From Dryas octopetala (taxonomy: Eukaryota > Streptophyta > Magnoliopsida > Rosales > Rosaceae), in contig OY992836.1 in the NCBI GenBank assembly GCA_963921425.1, forward strand, positions 3,115,825 to 3,179,824: a DNA stretch of 64,000 nucleotides, written 5' to 3'. The position numbers were made by a program, and so were the translations under genes. Shown in pieces: positions 10,891-22,213 of the stretch. The notes beneath the pieces are model-generated. The model made no database searches. It was not told where the DNA came from and was given only the letters and a program-made list of their open reading frames with translations. Each line of letters opens with the position of its first letter. Within the stretch, counting starts at the first letter, position 1.

Positions 10891-13800
10891 CTACCAGTAC
10901 ATATATGTATTTATACGCATATTTAGCAATAAGAAATCATAAAAACTGTAAAGAAGAGAATTACATTCTATTTTTATTTTTTGAGAAGAAAGAAACTTTT
11001 TAAAACAAATTTCTTGTAAAACAAATTTCAACCAAGCAAGCTCACAGCTAACTGCTGCCATAGCTCGATATTCCGCTTCTGCGGATGAGCGTGCCATTGT
11101 GTCTTGTTTCTTTGTCTTCCAAGAGATCAAGGAACTACCAAGGAATGTACAATAACCAGTGACAGATCGTCTTGAGATTGGACAAGTGGCCCAATTTGAG
11201 TCACAGTAGGCTTTCAGACTTAGTGAGTTTTGCACAGGAAAGATGAGACCTTGACCTGGTGAACTCTTAAGGTAACGTACCACACGCAAAGCTGCATCAT
11301 AATGTGGCTTTCGTGGTTGATGCATGAAACGACTAAGCATGTGAACCGAGAATATTATATCTGGTGTAGTGACTGTGAGATAAATGAGCTTTCCTACTAA
11401 TCTCCTATAACGTGAAGGATTCTTCAAGATTTCTCCTTCAGTTGGATTGAGCTTCAAATGTTGTTCCATGGGAAAGGAAGTGGGTTGGCCACCAAGAAGA
11501 CCCACGTCATCTAATATATCCAAAGTATATTTGCGTTGAGAGATGAAAATTCCTTGCTTCGTGCGAGCCACCTCTATGCCCAAAAAATATTTGAGGAGAC
11601 CAATGTCTTTTATTCGAAACCGAACATGAAGAAATGTCTTAATAGACTGTATGGCCTTCGGATCATTCCCCGTAATAATAACGTCATCCACATAAATTAA
11701 TATGGCAGTGAAGGAAGAACCATGTGACCTAGTAAAGAGTGAATAATCTGCTAATGACTGCTTGAAACCTGCATCTTCAAGTGCACTTGTAAACTTTGCA
11801 AACCAATTGCGTGAAGCTTGTTTCAAGCCATATAACGACTTATTTAGTCGACACACAAGATTCTCCCCCTGTCGACTAAAACCAGGTGGAAGAGACATGT
11901 ATACCTCTTCATCAAGGTCGCCATGGAGGAAGGCGTTCTGAACGTCTAGTTGATGAAGAGGCCAATTACGGACGGCAGCAATAGCAAGCAAACAACGAAA
12001 GGTGACCATTTTGGCAGTGGGAGAAAATGTCTCAGTGTAATCCAACCCTTCTTGTTGAGTGTAGCCTTTAGCGACAAGGCGAGCCTTGTAACGCTCAATG
12101 GAACCGTCGGGTTTATATTTGATTTTATAAACCCATTTGCAACCTATGGGATGCTTTCCTGCAGGCAAGGGGGTTAGTGTCCAGGTATTAGTCTGCTCAA
12201 GAGCCTCAAGCTCCTTGTCCATAGCCTCTCGCCATCTCTGATCTGTGTTTGCTTGGACAAAAGAAGTTGGTTCCACATAACTAGATATAGAGGCTACAAA
12301 AGAATGATGAGTAGGAGATAACTTATGATAAGAAATGAATTTATGGAGAGGATAACGAGTACCTTGGCGTTGTAGAGGAGATGGAACCGAAGATGATGGT
12401 GTAGCGGAAGTAGGCAATGTGGCTTGGTACACATGAAAATCGCGAAGCAAGACGGAAGGTTGGCGAACACGGTCAGAATGCCGAGTTGGTTGAGGTGGAG
12501 GAGCAGAAGGTGGCGATGCAGAGCTACCAGAAGAGGAATCCAAGATTGGGCTAGGACGGGCGGAAAGAGGAGTAGTGGGGCCAGGATTGTCGGAGAGAGG
12601 AGTATCTGGTTCAGGGTTAGTTGGTGTATCTGGGGATGTTGGTGGTTCAATAGGAAGTAAAGGTGTAGGTAAATGGGCTGGAGCATCATCAGTTGGCAAG
12701 GGAAAAATGGAACTATTTTTGTCAAGAGCAGGCACGTTAGTTTTAAAAGGAAAAATATTTTCATGAAAGACAACATCCCGACTTGTAAAAAATTGGTTAC
12801 TGGATAAATCATATAGTTTGTATGCTTTTTGCCCAAATGGATAACCAACAAAAATGCATCTACGTGCTCGCTTATCAAATTTGTGTTTAGGAGTGAGATT
12901 GGTGGCGAAACATAAGCAACCAAAAGCACGCAAATGTGTGTAAGTGGGTGGACGACAAACAAGTTTCTCATAGGGAGATTTACCATTTAAAAGCGGTGTA
13001 GGCAAACGGTTGATAAGATAGACAGCAGTAAGAACAAACTCCCCCCAAAAATCAAGAGGTAGATGAGAATGGAATCGTAGAGCACGAGCCACCTCCAGGA
13101 TGTGGCGGTGTTTCCGCTCAACTACCCCGTTTTGTTGAGGGGTATAGACACAAGTGTGTTGGTAAACGACCCCTTGTTCAGCAAAGAAATCCCGCATAGA
13201 AGAAAATTCTAAACCGTTGTCCACTCGAATATTTTTTATTTTGTGACTGAATTGATTGTCAACAAAAGAAAAAAAAGATTTAAGCAAGCTAGCAGTTTCA
13301 TATTTAAATCTCATCAAATAAATCCATGTGCAGCGCGTAAAATCATCAACAATAGACAAAAAATAATGTGCTCCAGAATGTGTAGACACTTTGTGTGGAC
13401 CCCATATATCACAGTGAATCAATTCAAAAGGATGAGTACTTGAAACAGAACTTAATGGAAATGGTAATCTTGTTTGCCTAGCCAATGGACAAAAATCACA
13501 CTGTTTATTAGAATGAAAAGAAATATCCAGAAAATGTTTAGCCAAAAATTTAAAACGACCAAATGATGGATGTCCAAGCCGCAAATGCCATAGATCTTGT
13601 AGAGAAGTGACATGAAATGAAACTGGAGGAGGAGATGGTGATGAGATTGCCGACTTTATGTAGTAAAGGTTGCCATGTCGCCTACCCCAACCAATCATCT
13701 TCTTCGTTTCCAAGTCCTGCAAAACGCAAAAGGTTGGGAAAAACATGGCACAACAATTGAGAGATTGGGTTAGTCTAGGAACTGATAATAAGTTTGTATT

Positions 13801-15183
13801 AAAAGAAGGAACACAAAGAACATTCTGAAGTTGCAATTTTGAATTTAAGGAAATAGTTCCTTTTGAATGAATATTTGCTTTTTCTCCATTGGGTAAATGA
13901 ACAGTTTGTGCAGCTGAGGGGGTTAATGAGCCTTGAAAAAAATGTGGAGTATTTGTTATATGATCTGTGGCACCACTATCAATTATCCAGACATCAGACC
14001 TATTAGATGAACGTTGAGACAATAGACAAGAAGAAAAAGACAAACCTTGAGAAGGATTAATACCGTCTCCATTGCCGACTGCACCCATTATTTGGCTGCA
14101 TTGCTCTGCCGTCAAGCTTGGCGCAATAGATTGAAGTTGATGCAAAGTGGATGCCTCATCAGTTTGGATATGATGTGCAATTGGTGGTGTGGACTTGTTC
14201 TTTTGTTGTGGCCGATTATCTGAAGATGACTTGGTATTTCTGGTCCCATTCTTGGCATCTCCTTTGTACAACCGATGTCCTGGTGGAAAGCCTATGAGGT
14301 AATAGCAGCTTTCCACAGTGTGATAGTCCCTATCACAATGGCTACAATGAAGAGTTGCTCTCTTATTTCCTTTGGAATTACTATGGGAGTTCTGCCATGA
14401 GGTCCTTTGATTGTTGATAGCTAACATAGCCATACTCTCTGTATTATTATTTCGAGTCATAGAAAGCTCTCTCTGTTTTTCTTCTTGTGACAAAAGCGAA
14501 TAAGCTTTTTTTACAGAGGGAAGAGGTTGCATGAGAAGGATTTGGCCTCTGACTGCTGCATAAGAATCGTTAAGTCCCATCAAAAACTGCATAAGTCTTT
14601 GTCTCTCCTCTCAGTCAGCCACCGACTTCATGGATCCACAAGTACAAGGATCGACATCATTATATGATGATAATTCATCCCAATAACTTTTCAATTTTGT
14701 ATAATATGTTGCAAGTGACATATGGTCTTGGGTATTCAAGGCAATATCTCGTTGAATCTGGAAAATTCGAGGAGCATTACTTTGAGAAAAACGTTCATTT
14801 AAATCTGACCATACCTCATGTGCAGACTCAGCGTAGATTACGCTATTGGAAAGATCTGAGTCGAGGGAGTTGATAATCCAAGAGAGGATCATGTCATTGC
14901 ACCGTTTCCATCGATGAAATTCTGAAGGCTTGAATATCGATGAGGGCTTCCTGATCGAACCATCGATGAATCCTGTCTTATTTTTGGCACTCAGGGCAAT
15001 ACTCATAGATCGGCTCCAGGTACCGTAATTATCACCAACTAATGGTTTCGATACTAAAACCATTCCAGGATGGTCAGAATGATGAATGTAATAAGGGCTT
15101 GAAGGATCATTGAATCCTTCAACACTTTTGTTGTTACTGATCTTCTTTCCATCGTCTTGTGAAGATCCATCTTCTCCAACCAT
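10891..15183 (-). pseudogene. Ty1-copia Ale-type gag-pol, one in-frame stop, RNase H truncated
   Basis: The gene reads leftward from ATG at 15183 in one frame of about 1,430 codons with a single TGA at 14611-14613 (VAD*EERQRL). Domains in order: Gag (HHSDHPGMVLVSKPL), zinc knuckle CSHCDRDYHTVESC, protease WIIDSGATDHI, integrase with HCDIWGP, RVDNGLEF and PQQNGVVERKH (the Asp, Asp and Glu residues all present), RT with VQNAFLHGDLDEEVYM and YVDDVIITG, and RNase H as far as SSAEAEYRAMA. After ELAWLKF (about 11030) the expected RNase H end is replaced by unrelated sequence. The 3' LTR is also missing, so the element is 3'-truncated. Ale is inferred from the Gag start and the 250-bp LTR. Other open frames on the opposite strand here are shadows. 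Confidence 0.92.
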
Positions 15184-15223
15184 TGAAGATTCTGGAAGTT
15201 TTCTTAGGATAGAAAATTTAGAA

Positions 15224-15240
15224 GAAATGCTCTGATACCA
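15224..15240 (-). other. Primer-binding site of the Ale element
   Basis: On the minus strand this reads TGGTATCAGAGC, complementary to the 3' end of plant initiator-Met tRNA. It lies directly inside the LTR. Confidence 0.85.
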
Positions 15241-15490
15241 TGTGAAAACGACACCAGAGAGATAGTCTTTTTAGAAAGGAATAATATTTTCATTGATTTA
15301 CAATCTGTCATTGTACAGATAAATAGGCTATACAATCATGAATGTACAATAAAGGAGAAAAGTCATAACGAAAGGAAAGGAAGTAAATGTATTCTTCAAT
15401 GGGCATAACGTAAGGAAAGGAATACTAACGTAAGGAAAGGAAGTAAATGTATTCTGATATGGGCCTATATCTTAATACTTTTCCCCACCA
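15241..15490 (-). repeat. 5' LTR of the Ale element
   Basis: A 250-bp segment beginning tgtgaaaacg and ending ttccccacca on the plus strand (TG...CA). It abuts the primer-binding site, and its size suits Ale-type copia. It contains short repeats of taaggaaagga. The partner LTR is lost. Confidence 0.75.
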
Positions 15491-16495
15491 AAACCCCTCG
15501 TCCGTTCACTTAGCAAAGAACAACACCCCTCTACAATAGTCAACAATTGGATACCACACCCTACCTATTATTGTTACATCTCCCTGGACAAGCAATAGGA
15601 ATGCAGCCACCCTTCCAAGGGCCACATCAGAGACCTAATCTAGCCATAACCTCCTTTGTCCTATAATCCAAGTGACCTAAATCCATGTCCAAGGTACAAT
15701 TATATCAATCCTTAATTACCACTACATGCATGTATATGCTACCCTCACAGCTGAGTACATACTTTTTATTAGATGCTCATGGCCCCACACAAAAGAAAAC
15801 AAACAGATACAAAGACCGGCCATGTCTCCACCAAGCCACTCCTCTCTTTCTATCCCAACTATGGATTCACCTTTATATTAGATTCAAGACCTTATAAGTT
15901 ATGATAGAAAAGCTTATTACAATATTCCAAGGGTCATTTTAAATGTGCATCTAGACCATTTTAAATGCATTCTAGACCACTTTAATACCACGAGGACCAT
16001 ATGACAAATGTAGAAGCTACAGGTACAAGTACCCGAACAATAACTGAAACATGTGGCAAAATTCTACTTAAAATTAATTACTGATAGTATTAATAAATAG
16101 CAAAATAATTATGTAAAATGAAATGAAACTTGAGCCCAATACTACATAGTAAAGGAATTTCGAAGAAACAGACAGCAATGGCATATGATATTACAAGTGC
16201 AATATGTTAAACAGCTATGAAAGCTGAATCATAAAAAACCTAAGCACAAATAGTTATGGCTCCACAGTCCACGCTACTAAGATTATCAAGTAGAAAAATT
16301 CGTATAAATTTCTAGCTTCCAATCATCAGCCACATAAATTCCTATAAAAGTACATAAAATATGCAAAGATTATGTTTTTTTCTATCTGATCTAAGTACCC
16401 AAAAAGCTTGGAAGTGAATCTAAAAAAACCCTAGAAAATCCATCTAAGTTGAATCTCTGCAAGGAGAAAAAAAAAAACAAAAAGTCAGTATAACA
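15491..16495. other. Unassigned, probably host-derived sequence
   Basis: No transposon domain, LTR border or convincing reading frame. On the minus strand, 16461-16480 forms a T/C-rich tract ending in ctccttgcag, a good 3' splice-site shape. It is followed by an open stretch RFNLDGFSRVFLDSLPSFLG and then a stop. This could be a host exon border, but the evidence is only the signal shape. Confidence 0.3.
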
Positions 16496-16504
16496 TTCCC
16501 GAAA

Positions 16505-16996
16505 GGCTTTTTTACTCAAATACCACCTGAACTATAGAGGGTGTGCTCAAATACCACCCAAACTTTTTTTCTTGCCAATTTACCACCTGAACTTTCACAT
16601 ATTGGCCAATCTACCACCTACCGTCACTTTAGTTAAATTTTCTGTTTATTTCAAGGGTATTTTCGTCAATTTATATGATAAAAGCATTTTAAATATTAAA
16701 AAAAATTCTAAATAAACCCCAAAAAAAAAAAGGTATTTCCATTTTCTATTTTTTAGTTTTTAAGTTTTTTTATAATTATATTTTAAAAATTTTTTTAAAA
16801 TAATATTATTTTTTTATTGTATTCAAGGGCAAAATGGGAAGTTTGGAAAATTTTTTGATGATTTAACAGAAAAATGGATGTTAGGTGGTAAATTAGCACA
16901 TATTGATAATTTCAGGTGGTAAATTGGCAAGAAAAAAAGTTTAGGTGGTATAAGAGCACACCCCTATAGTTCAGGTGGTATTTGGGTAAAAAAACC
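16505..16996. mobile_element. Mutator-type MITE with long inverted repeats
   Basis: A 492-bp element whose ends are inverted repeats of more than 100 bp. Both read GG(C/T)TTTTTTAC(T/C)CAAATACC from the outside. It is flanked by an exact 9-bp target duplication, ttcccgaaa (16496-16504 and 16997-17005), the length made by Mutator transposases. It has no coding capacity. The repeated caggtggta-type motif is typical of this MITE group in plants. Confidence 0.92.
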
Positions 16997-17086
16997 TTCC
17001 CGAAATATTGAAAAGAATCAAGATTGTTTATCCTGATTTTCCAAAATGCAATAGAACCCATTAAATTGGTGGAACATAAACCCCAT

Positions 17087-17231
17087 TGTTGATGCAAATT
17101 CTCGTAAGGTAGATGCAACAACTGCTGTCATGAAAGATGGTAGTCATGATGACTTGTGTGAAGGAAGAGCCTAGCACTTGCAGTGATGAACACAACGGCT
17201 GAAGACGATCTTCCCACAGACGGCGCCAATC
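17087..17231 (-). repeat. Duplicated terminus: leader plus 37-bp LTR tail outside the 3' LTR
   Basis: 17087-17123 equals the first 37 plus-strand bases of the LTR. 17120-17231 is identical to 28092-28203 (primer-binding site, leader and the start of gag) over 112 bases. The two pieces overlap on the shared tetranucleotide aact. The target duplication lies outside this block, so it belongs to the inserted element. Two origins fit: a microhomology deletion inside a tandem LTR-interior-LTR-interior-LTR array, or template switching during reverse transcription. Confidence 0.9.
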
Positions 17232-18274
17232 TGTTGATGCAAATTCTCGTAAGGTAGATGCAACAACTTAAAGATAGTGACCTGGCTGATCCGAAGTCTA
17301 GCTGGATGATGACGTGAGATCTTCCTGTAGACAAACACAAGATCAAAGGAGTTGGACCGGTGTGGTACCAGCCAAACACGCTCCGATGATGAAGTCAGTG
17401 ATGTGTGTTTGATGGTGTTTGAGTGAAAGTGAGGAAGAACAGAGGATGAACTTGGGAGAAAGGGAAGAACAAGGCAAATGTTCTGGGTTTCTCAAAAAGT
17501 TCAAGTGTGTTTTTGGTAAGCCTTTGTGAGTGGAAGTTTTGTGTGGGTATTTGTCTGGTGATGGATCAGATCCTTGGCTTTGTGCATATAAGTTGGTTTA
17601 TATAGGCAAAGGAAGGTGTGATGAGTAAGTTACCTGCATATGGTTGGCTGGTTGAGAAAGATCCACGCGTTCGGCCATGAACAGTGGCATGCACAGCTAC
17701 CCACCTCCTTTGCATTCAATACTGCATTGAATGCAAGTATGGAAGATTCAGGTGAACTGCCTCAATAGTCATGGATGTAGGCTGGAATATCCCATCTGTC
17801 AGAGGATCATGTTAGGTGCATTTAAGTATGGCGGTTCGTCCCAACGTGATCTTCTTTGGAGTGGCGGCGCGGTGCCGAGCCGATCCGAACGTAGATTTCC
17901 GCGCGTAAACACGAAGTTATGTGTGTGATCGGATCGGTTGGGGATATCCAGGCCGAGCCGGCTATGACTAGAATTTGGAGAAGATGTCCGTTTGGGGGGA
18001 GGGAGCCGAGGTAAGCCTAAGCCGAGCCGAACCGGAATGATTTTTAGGGAAGACGATCATTTCGAACTTTCGGAGATCCCCAGATCGGGTCGGGTCGGAT
18101 CTGACGGGTTCATCATAAGTGGAGCCGATCCGATCCGACAGAGAAGATGCCAAGTTGTGTGGTGACGTGGAAGTCCAAGCATGACCGTTGAAAGTCAACT
18201 CTAAAGTTGGATCTGGTCAGACACGTGTCAATCCATGACTGGCTGTGAGATCGGCGTGGGTTTATCCACAAACA
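17232..18274 (-). repeat. 3' LTR of the Tat element
   Basis: 1,043 bp beginning tgttgatgc and ending ccacaaaca on the plus strand, the same length as 28204-29246. I count twelve mismatches between the two, eleven of them transitions. A TATA-like tttatatag on the plus strand near 17597 is on the strand opposite to the element. Confidence 0.95.
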
Positions 18275-18287
18275 GGAGTCCCCCAGC
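18275..18287 (-). other. Polypurine tract of the Tat element
   Basis: The minus strand reads gctgggggactcc directly before the 3' LTR, in the position and composition expected for plus-strand priming. Confidence 0.75.
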
Positions 18288-18579
18288 TTCCGATCCGAGC
18301 GAACAGTGGTGGATTGGAAGTTGAAGTGAAATGGCTTTCCCAAAGATGCTACGTTGCCTGATCCGAGCCGAACCGGACAGGTTTAAGTTCCCGAAGATCC
18401 GAACAAGTGATGACTTGTGCCTGGCCAAAATATCTTGGGGACAGGTGAAGGGACGTTTGATGTCTGCATGGGGAAACGTAAGGGTCACATCATTTATGGG
18501 TATTTTGAATATTGACAGGTGGCATTATCTGGGATCTGAAGCGCCATTTTTGGAGGGTTAGGATCCGTTTGCATGGGGG

Positions 18580-18587
18580 CATAAAAG
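18580..18587 (+). promoter_or_regulatory. TATA-like element upstream of the antisense gene
   Basis: cataaaag is followed by a CT-rich leader (18590-18700), a usual plant promoter arrangement. It lies about 330 bp upstream of the antisense start codon and outside the LTR. A possible 5'-leader donor (ccagtaagtg) occurs at about 18780. The promoter role is inferred. Confidence 0.4.
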
Positions 18588-18915
18588 GTTGTCTTCTCTC
18601 TCCTCCCTCTTCACTTTCCAGTTTTCAGCCTCCTCTCTCTCTGCAAATTCTCTCTCCCACCGCAAATCCCCTCCTCTCCCCGTCGCTTCAGTGGTGGTCT
18701 GACCCTAAATCCGACTAGATCCGGTCGTAGGCAGGGTGATCCCGAGTGTGTAGTGGGTGGAGAGATTGGCCGGACAAAACCAGTAAGTGATTCTGTCCAC
18801 TTTTGAGTTTTTTGCATTTTTCGGGTTTTCTGGGTGTGTTCTTGAGTGTTCTTGAAAAAGACACTTTTCGATCCAAAAAGGTAAGAGAGAGAGAGAGAGA
18901 AAAAAGGTGTTTGTG

Positions 18916-21003
18916 ATGTCAACAACCGACTCGAGTGGTCGGCTCGGCTCGGGAGAGGCCTTTGGTGGGGATAGTGATGCCGATCTGAGCCGAAGCCCAC
19001 CAGGGGGTGAGGCAAGTTGGGACGGGTTGTCCGAAGAATTGGACGAGGTCGGCCCGGAGTTGGAGCACAATCCGAGCGAGAAACGCCGACCTCGGGGGGA
19101 TGAGGAAAATCCCCAAATGCTAAGTTCCGATCGGGAACAAGAAGGGGTTAAAGAAAACGACGAGGAAGTTCTTGATGTCGACCCGATCTCGACCATTCCG
19201 AGTATGCTCACATCGGGCTCGAATGAGAGAGACAGGGGTCACGACGCGTCCACCTCGGCTCGGCATATGGGGAGCGCGATCGACCCGGACTTCTACGAGG
19301 AGTTGGAGTGGAAGGCCGACCAGATCCCCAATGAGATGACTGAATTTCATCTCAGGGATTTGAGGGACAGGTACTCAGTCTCCGGGTCCGTACTCACACG
19401 GCTGCCGATCGAGGAAGAGAAACTGAGCCGACCCCCCAAAGGATGGGTGACAATGTACCCCGAGATGTTTGAGAATAGGGTTCGGCTTCCCTTGCATCCC
19501 TTCCTGCAGGATTGGCTGGCAACGATTGGCGTGGCGCCTCATCAACTGAATCCGAACGTATACAGGATAATCCTGTCTATGCACATCTTGTGGCACAAAG
19601 TGCACAAGTGTGTGCCAGACAAGGATCTTCTGTTCTGTTCCTACGCCTTGAGGTCGAAGCAGAGTGAGCTCGGATTCTACAACCTCCAGGCGTACTCGGG
19701 GCCACTTTTCGGTGGGAATCCCTCCTCCCAGAAGACATGGAAGAAAAGATACTTCTTTGTTTCTGGGGATTGGGAGTTCGCCGATCCGAACAGTCTTCCT
19801 CCAGCTCGGGTTCCTAGGGCGTTTAGGATTCCAGGTGGGCACTGGATGTCTGGGAGAGCCGACCCAAGAGTGACTTCTTGTTTTTTTTTTTTTTTTTGTT
19901 TGATTTTTGAAACTGACCCCTTTTGTTTTGTCTTTGCAGTTAGCTGGGGGAAATACAAGCTTCGGGGCGAACTTAGGGATCAGATCGCCGCGGTGAGAAG
20001 CTCGCCTCCGGAGTACCTATCGACCAAGTTCCTGCTCGGGGAAACCCAAATCAGGTCGAGTGGGATCTCCTGGTTCGTACCCAGGAGGAACCCGAGAGCT
20101 GAGAAGGGGATAAATCCCGCCGAGCTCGAAGCCCGTCTGACGAAGAGGGCGGAGAGGAGCGCCCAGAGGAAGGCTGCGGGTCGGGCACCCGCCGAGCCGA
20201 CCCCAGTGCCAGTGCCCACCGCCGCGGAAGCCCAACCTGGGCCCTCTGTGCCAAGATCGGCTCGGCATAGAGAGAAGAGGAAAGGCCCCGCGACCGAGGC
20301 TCGTCCGGAAAAGAGGACTCGGGCCGAACCCAGTGGTGTCGATGCAGAAGCTTCTGGCTCGGCCCCCCTGAAGATGGTGGAGGTAGATCCCTCGATCGAG
20401 CCGTTCGTCACGGGCTTTAAGTGCGTGGTGACGCCGAAGATCGTGGAGGGACTCTGGGCCGGTCAGGAGACGCCGAGCTTCAGCAGCAAGGCCCTGAACG
20501 CCTCCGGCCAGGCTATGGTGGTAAGTATGTTTGACTTCGGCTTTTATGTCCCTTTCATGCTCGGTTCCGACTAACATTTTCTCCCTGTTTAGTAGCTCGC
20601 CCTCAGGCAATTCAAAGCAGCCCACGCCGCCGTCGATGCCGAGGCAAAGATGAGGAGGCTTCGGGAGAGGAACGGTGAGCTGAGGGAGAAGCTGGCCGAA
20701 GCCGAGCGGGAGGTTAGGGCGGAGCAAGAGCGGTCTGTCGGTCTGCGGAGCAGGCTGGCTGAGCGGGAAGTGGAGGTGGCTCGGCTCGGGAAGGAGCTCC
20801 TGGAGTCTGAGCAGAAGGTGGCCGGCTTGGCCCGGTTCGTTGACGATCTCCAGCGGGATGTCGAGGCTGCCGAGCAGAGGGCCGCTGAGTCTCGGCACCA
20901 AGCTGGGCTCCTGAGCGTTCAGGCACTTGCCAATGCCCAGTTTGGAGGGTATCAGGAGCTTCTGGAGGAGATCCGGTCGAAGAGGCCGGATTGGGATGTA
21001 TAG
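18916..21003 (+). CDS. Antisense spliced gene of the Tat element (gypsy-type transposon domain, coiled-coil end)
   Basis: The gene lies between pol and the 3' LTR on the strand opposite to gag-pol. The ATG at 18916 (MSTTDSSGRLG) is preferred to an upstream GTG. A probable exon 1 ends at 19834 (CCAG|GTGGGC). An intron with a long T-run ends ttgcag at 19939 and restores the frame (FRIP|VSWGKYKLRG). A second intron, 20521-20595, runs from GTAAGTATG to TTTAGTAG and joins QAMV to LALRQFKAA. Exon 1 holds RLPLHPFLQDWLA to WKKRYFFVSGDWEF, resembling the plant 'putative gypsy type transposon' domain. Exon 2 is Pro/Ala/Arg-rich. Exon 3 (20596-21003) is a Glu/Arg-rich coiled coil. A TAG ends it at 21003, while the same frame stays open to about 21254, so the original was probably longer. 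Such antisense genes are known in some Tat elements; their function is unknown. Confidence 0.75.
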
Positions 21004-21775
21004 TTCCTCGGTGAGTCCGATGGTGAGGAGGATACCCAGGGAAGTCAGCAGGAAGACCTTCCCCCTCCCGATCACCAGGTTCCCGTCGAGGTGGTGGCGT
21101 CCGTGGCCGAGCCGACTCATGAGGATCCTCCATTGTCGGGATGCGAGCCGACCCCGATCCCCCCAGTTCACGAATCCGATCCCAACGCTGGGATGCAAAT
21201 CGGCGGGGTCGAGGTGGTGCAACTCGGGGAGGAGACGCCCGAGGAGTCCACCTAGCCGATCCAGGAGGAGCCTGCCGAGCGATCTGCATGATGTATTGGT
21301 GTTTTTGTTTTTTCTTTTTCTCCCCGAGCCGAAGTGTGGCTCGGGTTTGATGTGCTTTTGAACAATTTGTCATTATCTTTATTTTTGAATCATTTATGTT
21401 ATTAATTATCCAGTATTTTTCTTTATGAAACAAGTTGTTGTCAGTTCAGTTCGGAAATGAGACTAAAGACATAACAAGTAACACATGAATAAGAAAATGA
21501 TAAAAGTAACAATTATGATAAAAACAAAGGTATTTCTAGATCGGCTCGGACGAGCGATCATAACAAAATGTGAGGATAATTCCTAATGATCCCAGATAGG
21601 CTTGATATACCCATTGAGATATTAGGAATTTTATTTTTGAGAAAAATATTCAAACTTACTTTCAGATCGGCTCGGTATGCACGATGAAAGTTTGAGTTTC
21701 AGGGTATATTTTTCTTTTTCGAAATATCCTGTCGAACGTTAGGACTGTAGAAAGTCACTTCGGCTCGGCCAGAGA

Positions 21776-22139
21776 TTTTTATAGACCTGATAAGTCTGTA
21801 ATATGCTCGAGCATCGGGCCGGAAATGGCGCGCCAGCTCGGCACATGAGTTTATAGACCTGATGAGTCTGTAATATGCTCGAGCATCGGGCCGGAAATGG
21901 CGCGCCAGCTCGGCACATGAGTTTATAGACCTGATGAGTCTGTAATATGCCGAGCATCGGGCCGGAAATGGCGCGCCAGCTCGGCACATGAGTTTATAGA
22001 CCTGATGAGTCTGTAATATGCTCGAGCATCGGGCCAGAAATGGCGCGCCAGCTCGGCACATGAGTTTATAGATCCGATGAGTCTGTAATATGCCGAGCAT
22101 CGGGCCGGAAATGGCGCGCTAGCTCGGCACATGAGTTTA
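21776..22139 (-). repeat. Tandem array of ~72-bp units in the 3' region of the Tat element
   Basis: Five near-identical units, each containing gagtctgtaatatg, gagcatcgggccggaaatgg and cgcgccagctcggcacatga. The array lies between the pol stop (22214) and the antisense gene. Variable 3' untranslated arrays of this kind are known for Tat/Ogre-type elements and can seed satellites. Open frames across it are repeat translations and are not annotated. Confidence 0.92.
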
Positions 22140-22213
22140 TTATTTTTTCGAAGGAAACACTCGTATCTTTTGTTGGGAGTGTAGGTCGGACAGTCCCCGA
22201 TCCTAAATACATT

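Noticed and set aside
12294..12986. 230-codon frame overlapping the Ale polyprotein
   Set aside because: It is an out-of-frame shadow on the same strand as the copia gene.
20017..21222. 401-codon minus-strand frame and other frames opposite the Tat antisense gene
   Set aside because: They are shadows of the GC-rich plus-strand exons, without recognisable domains.
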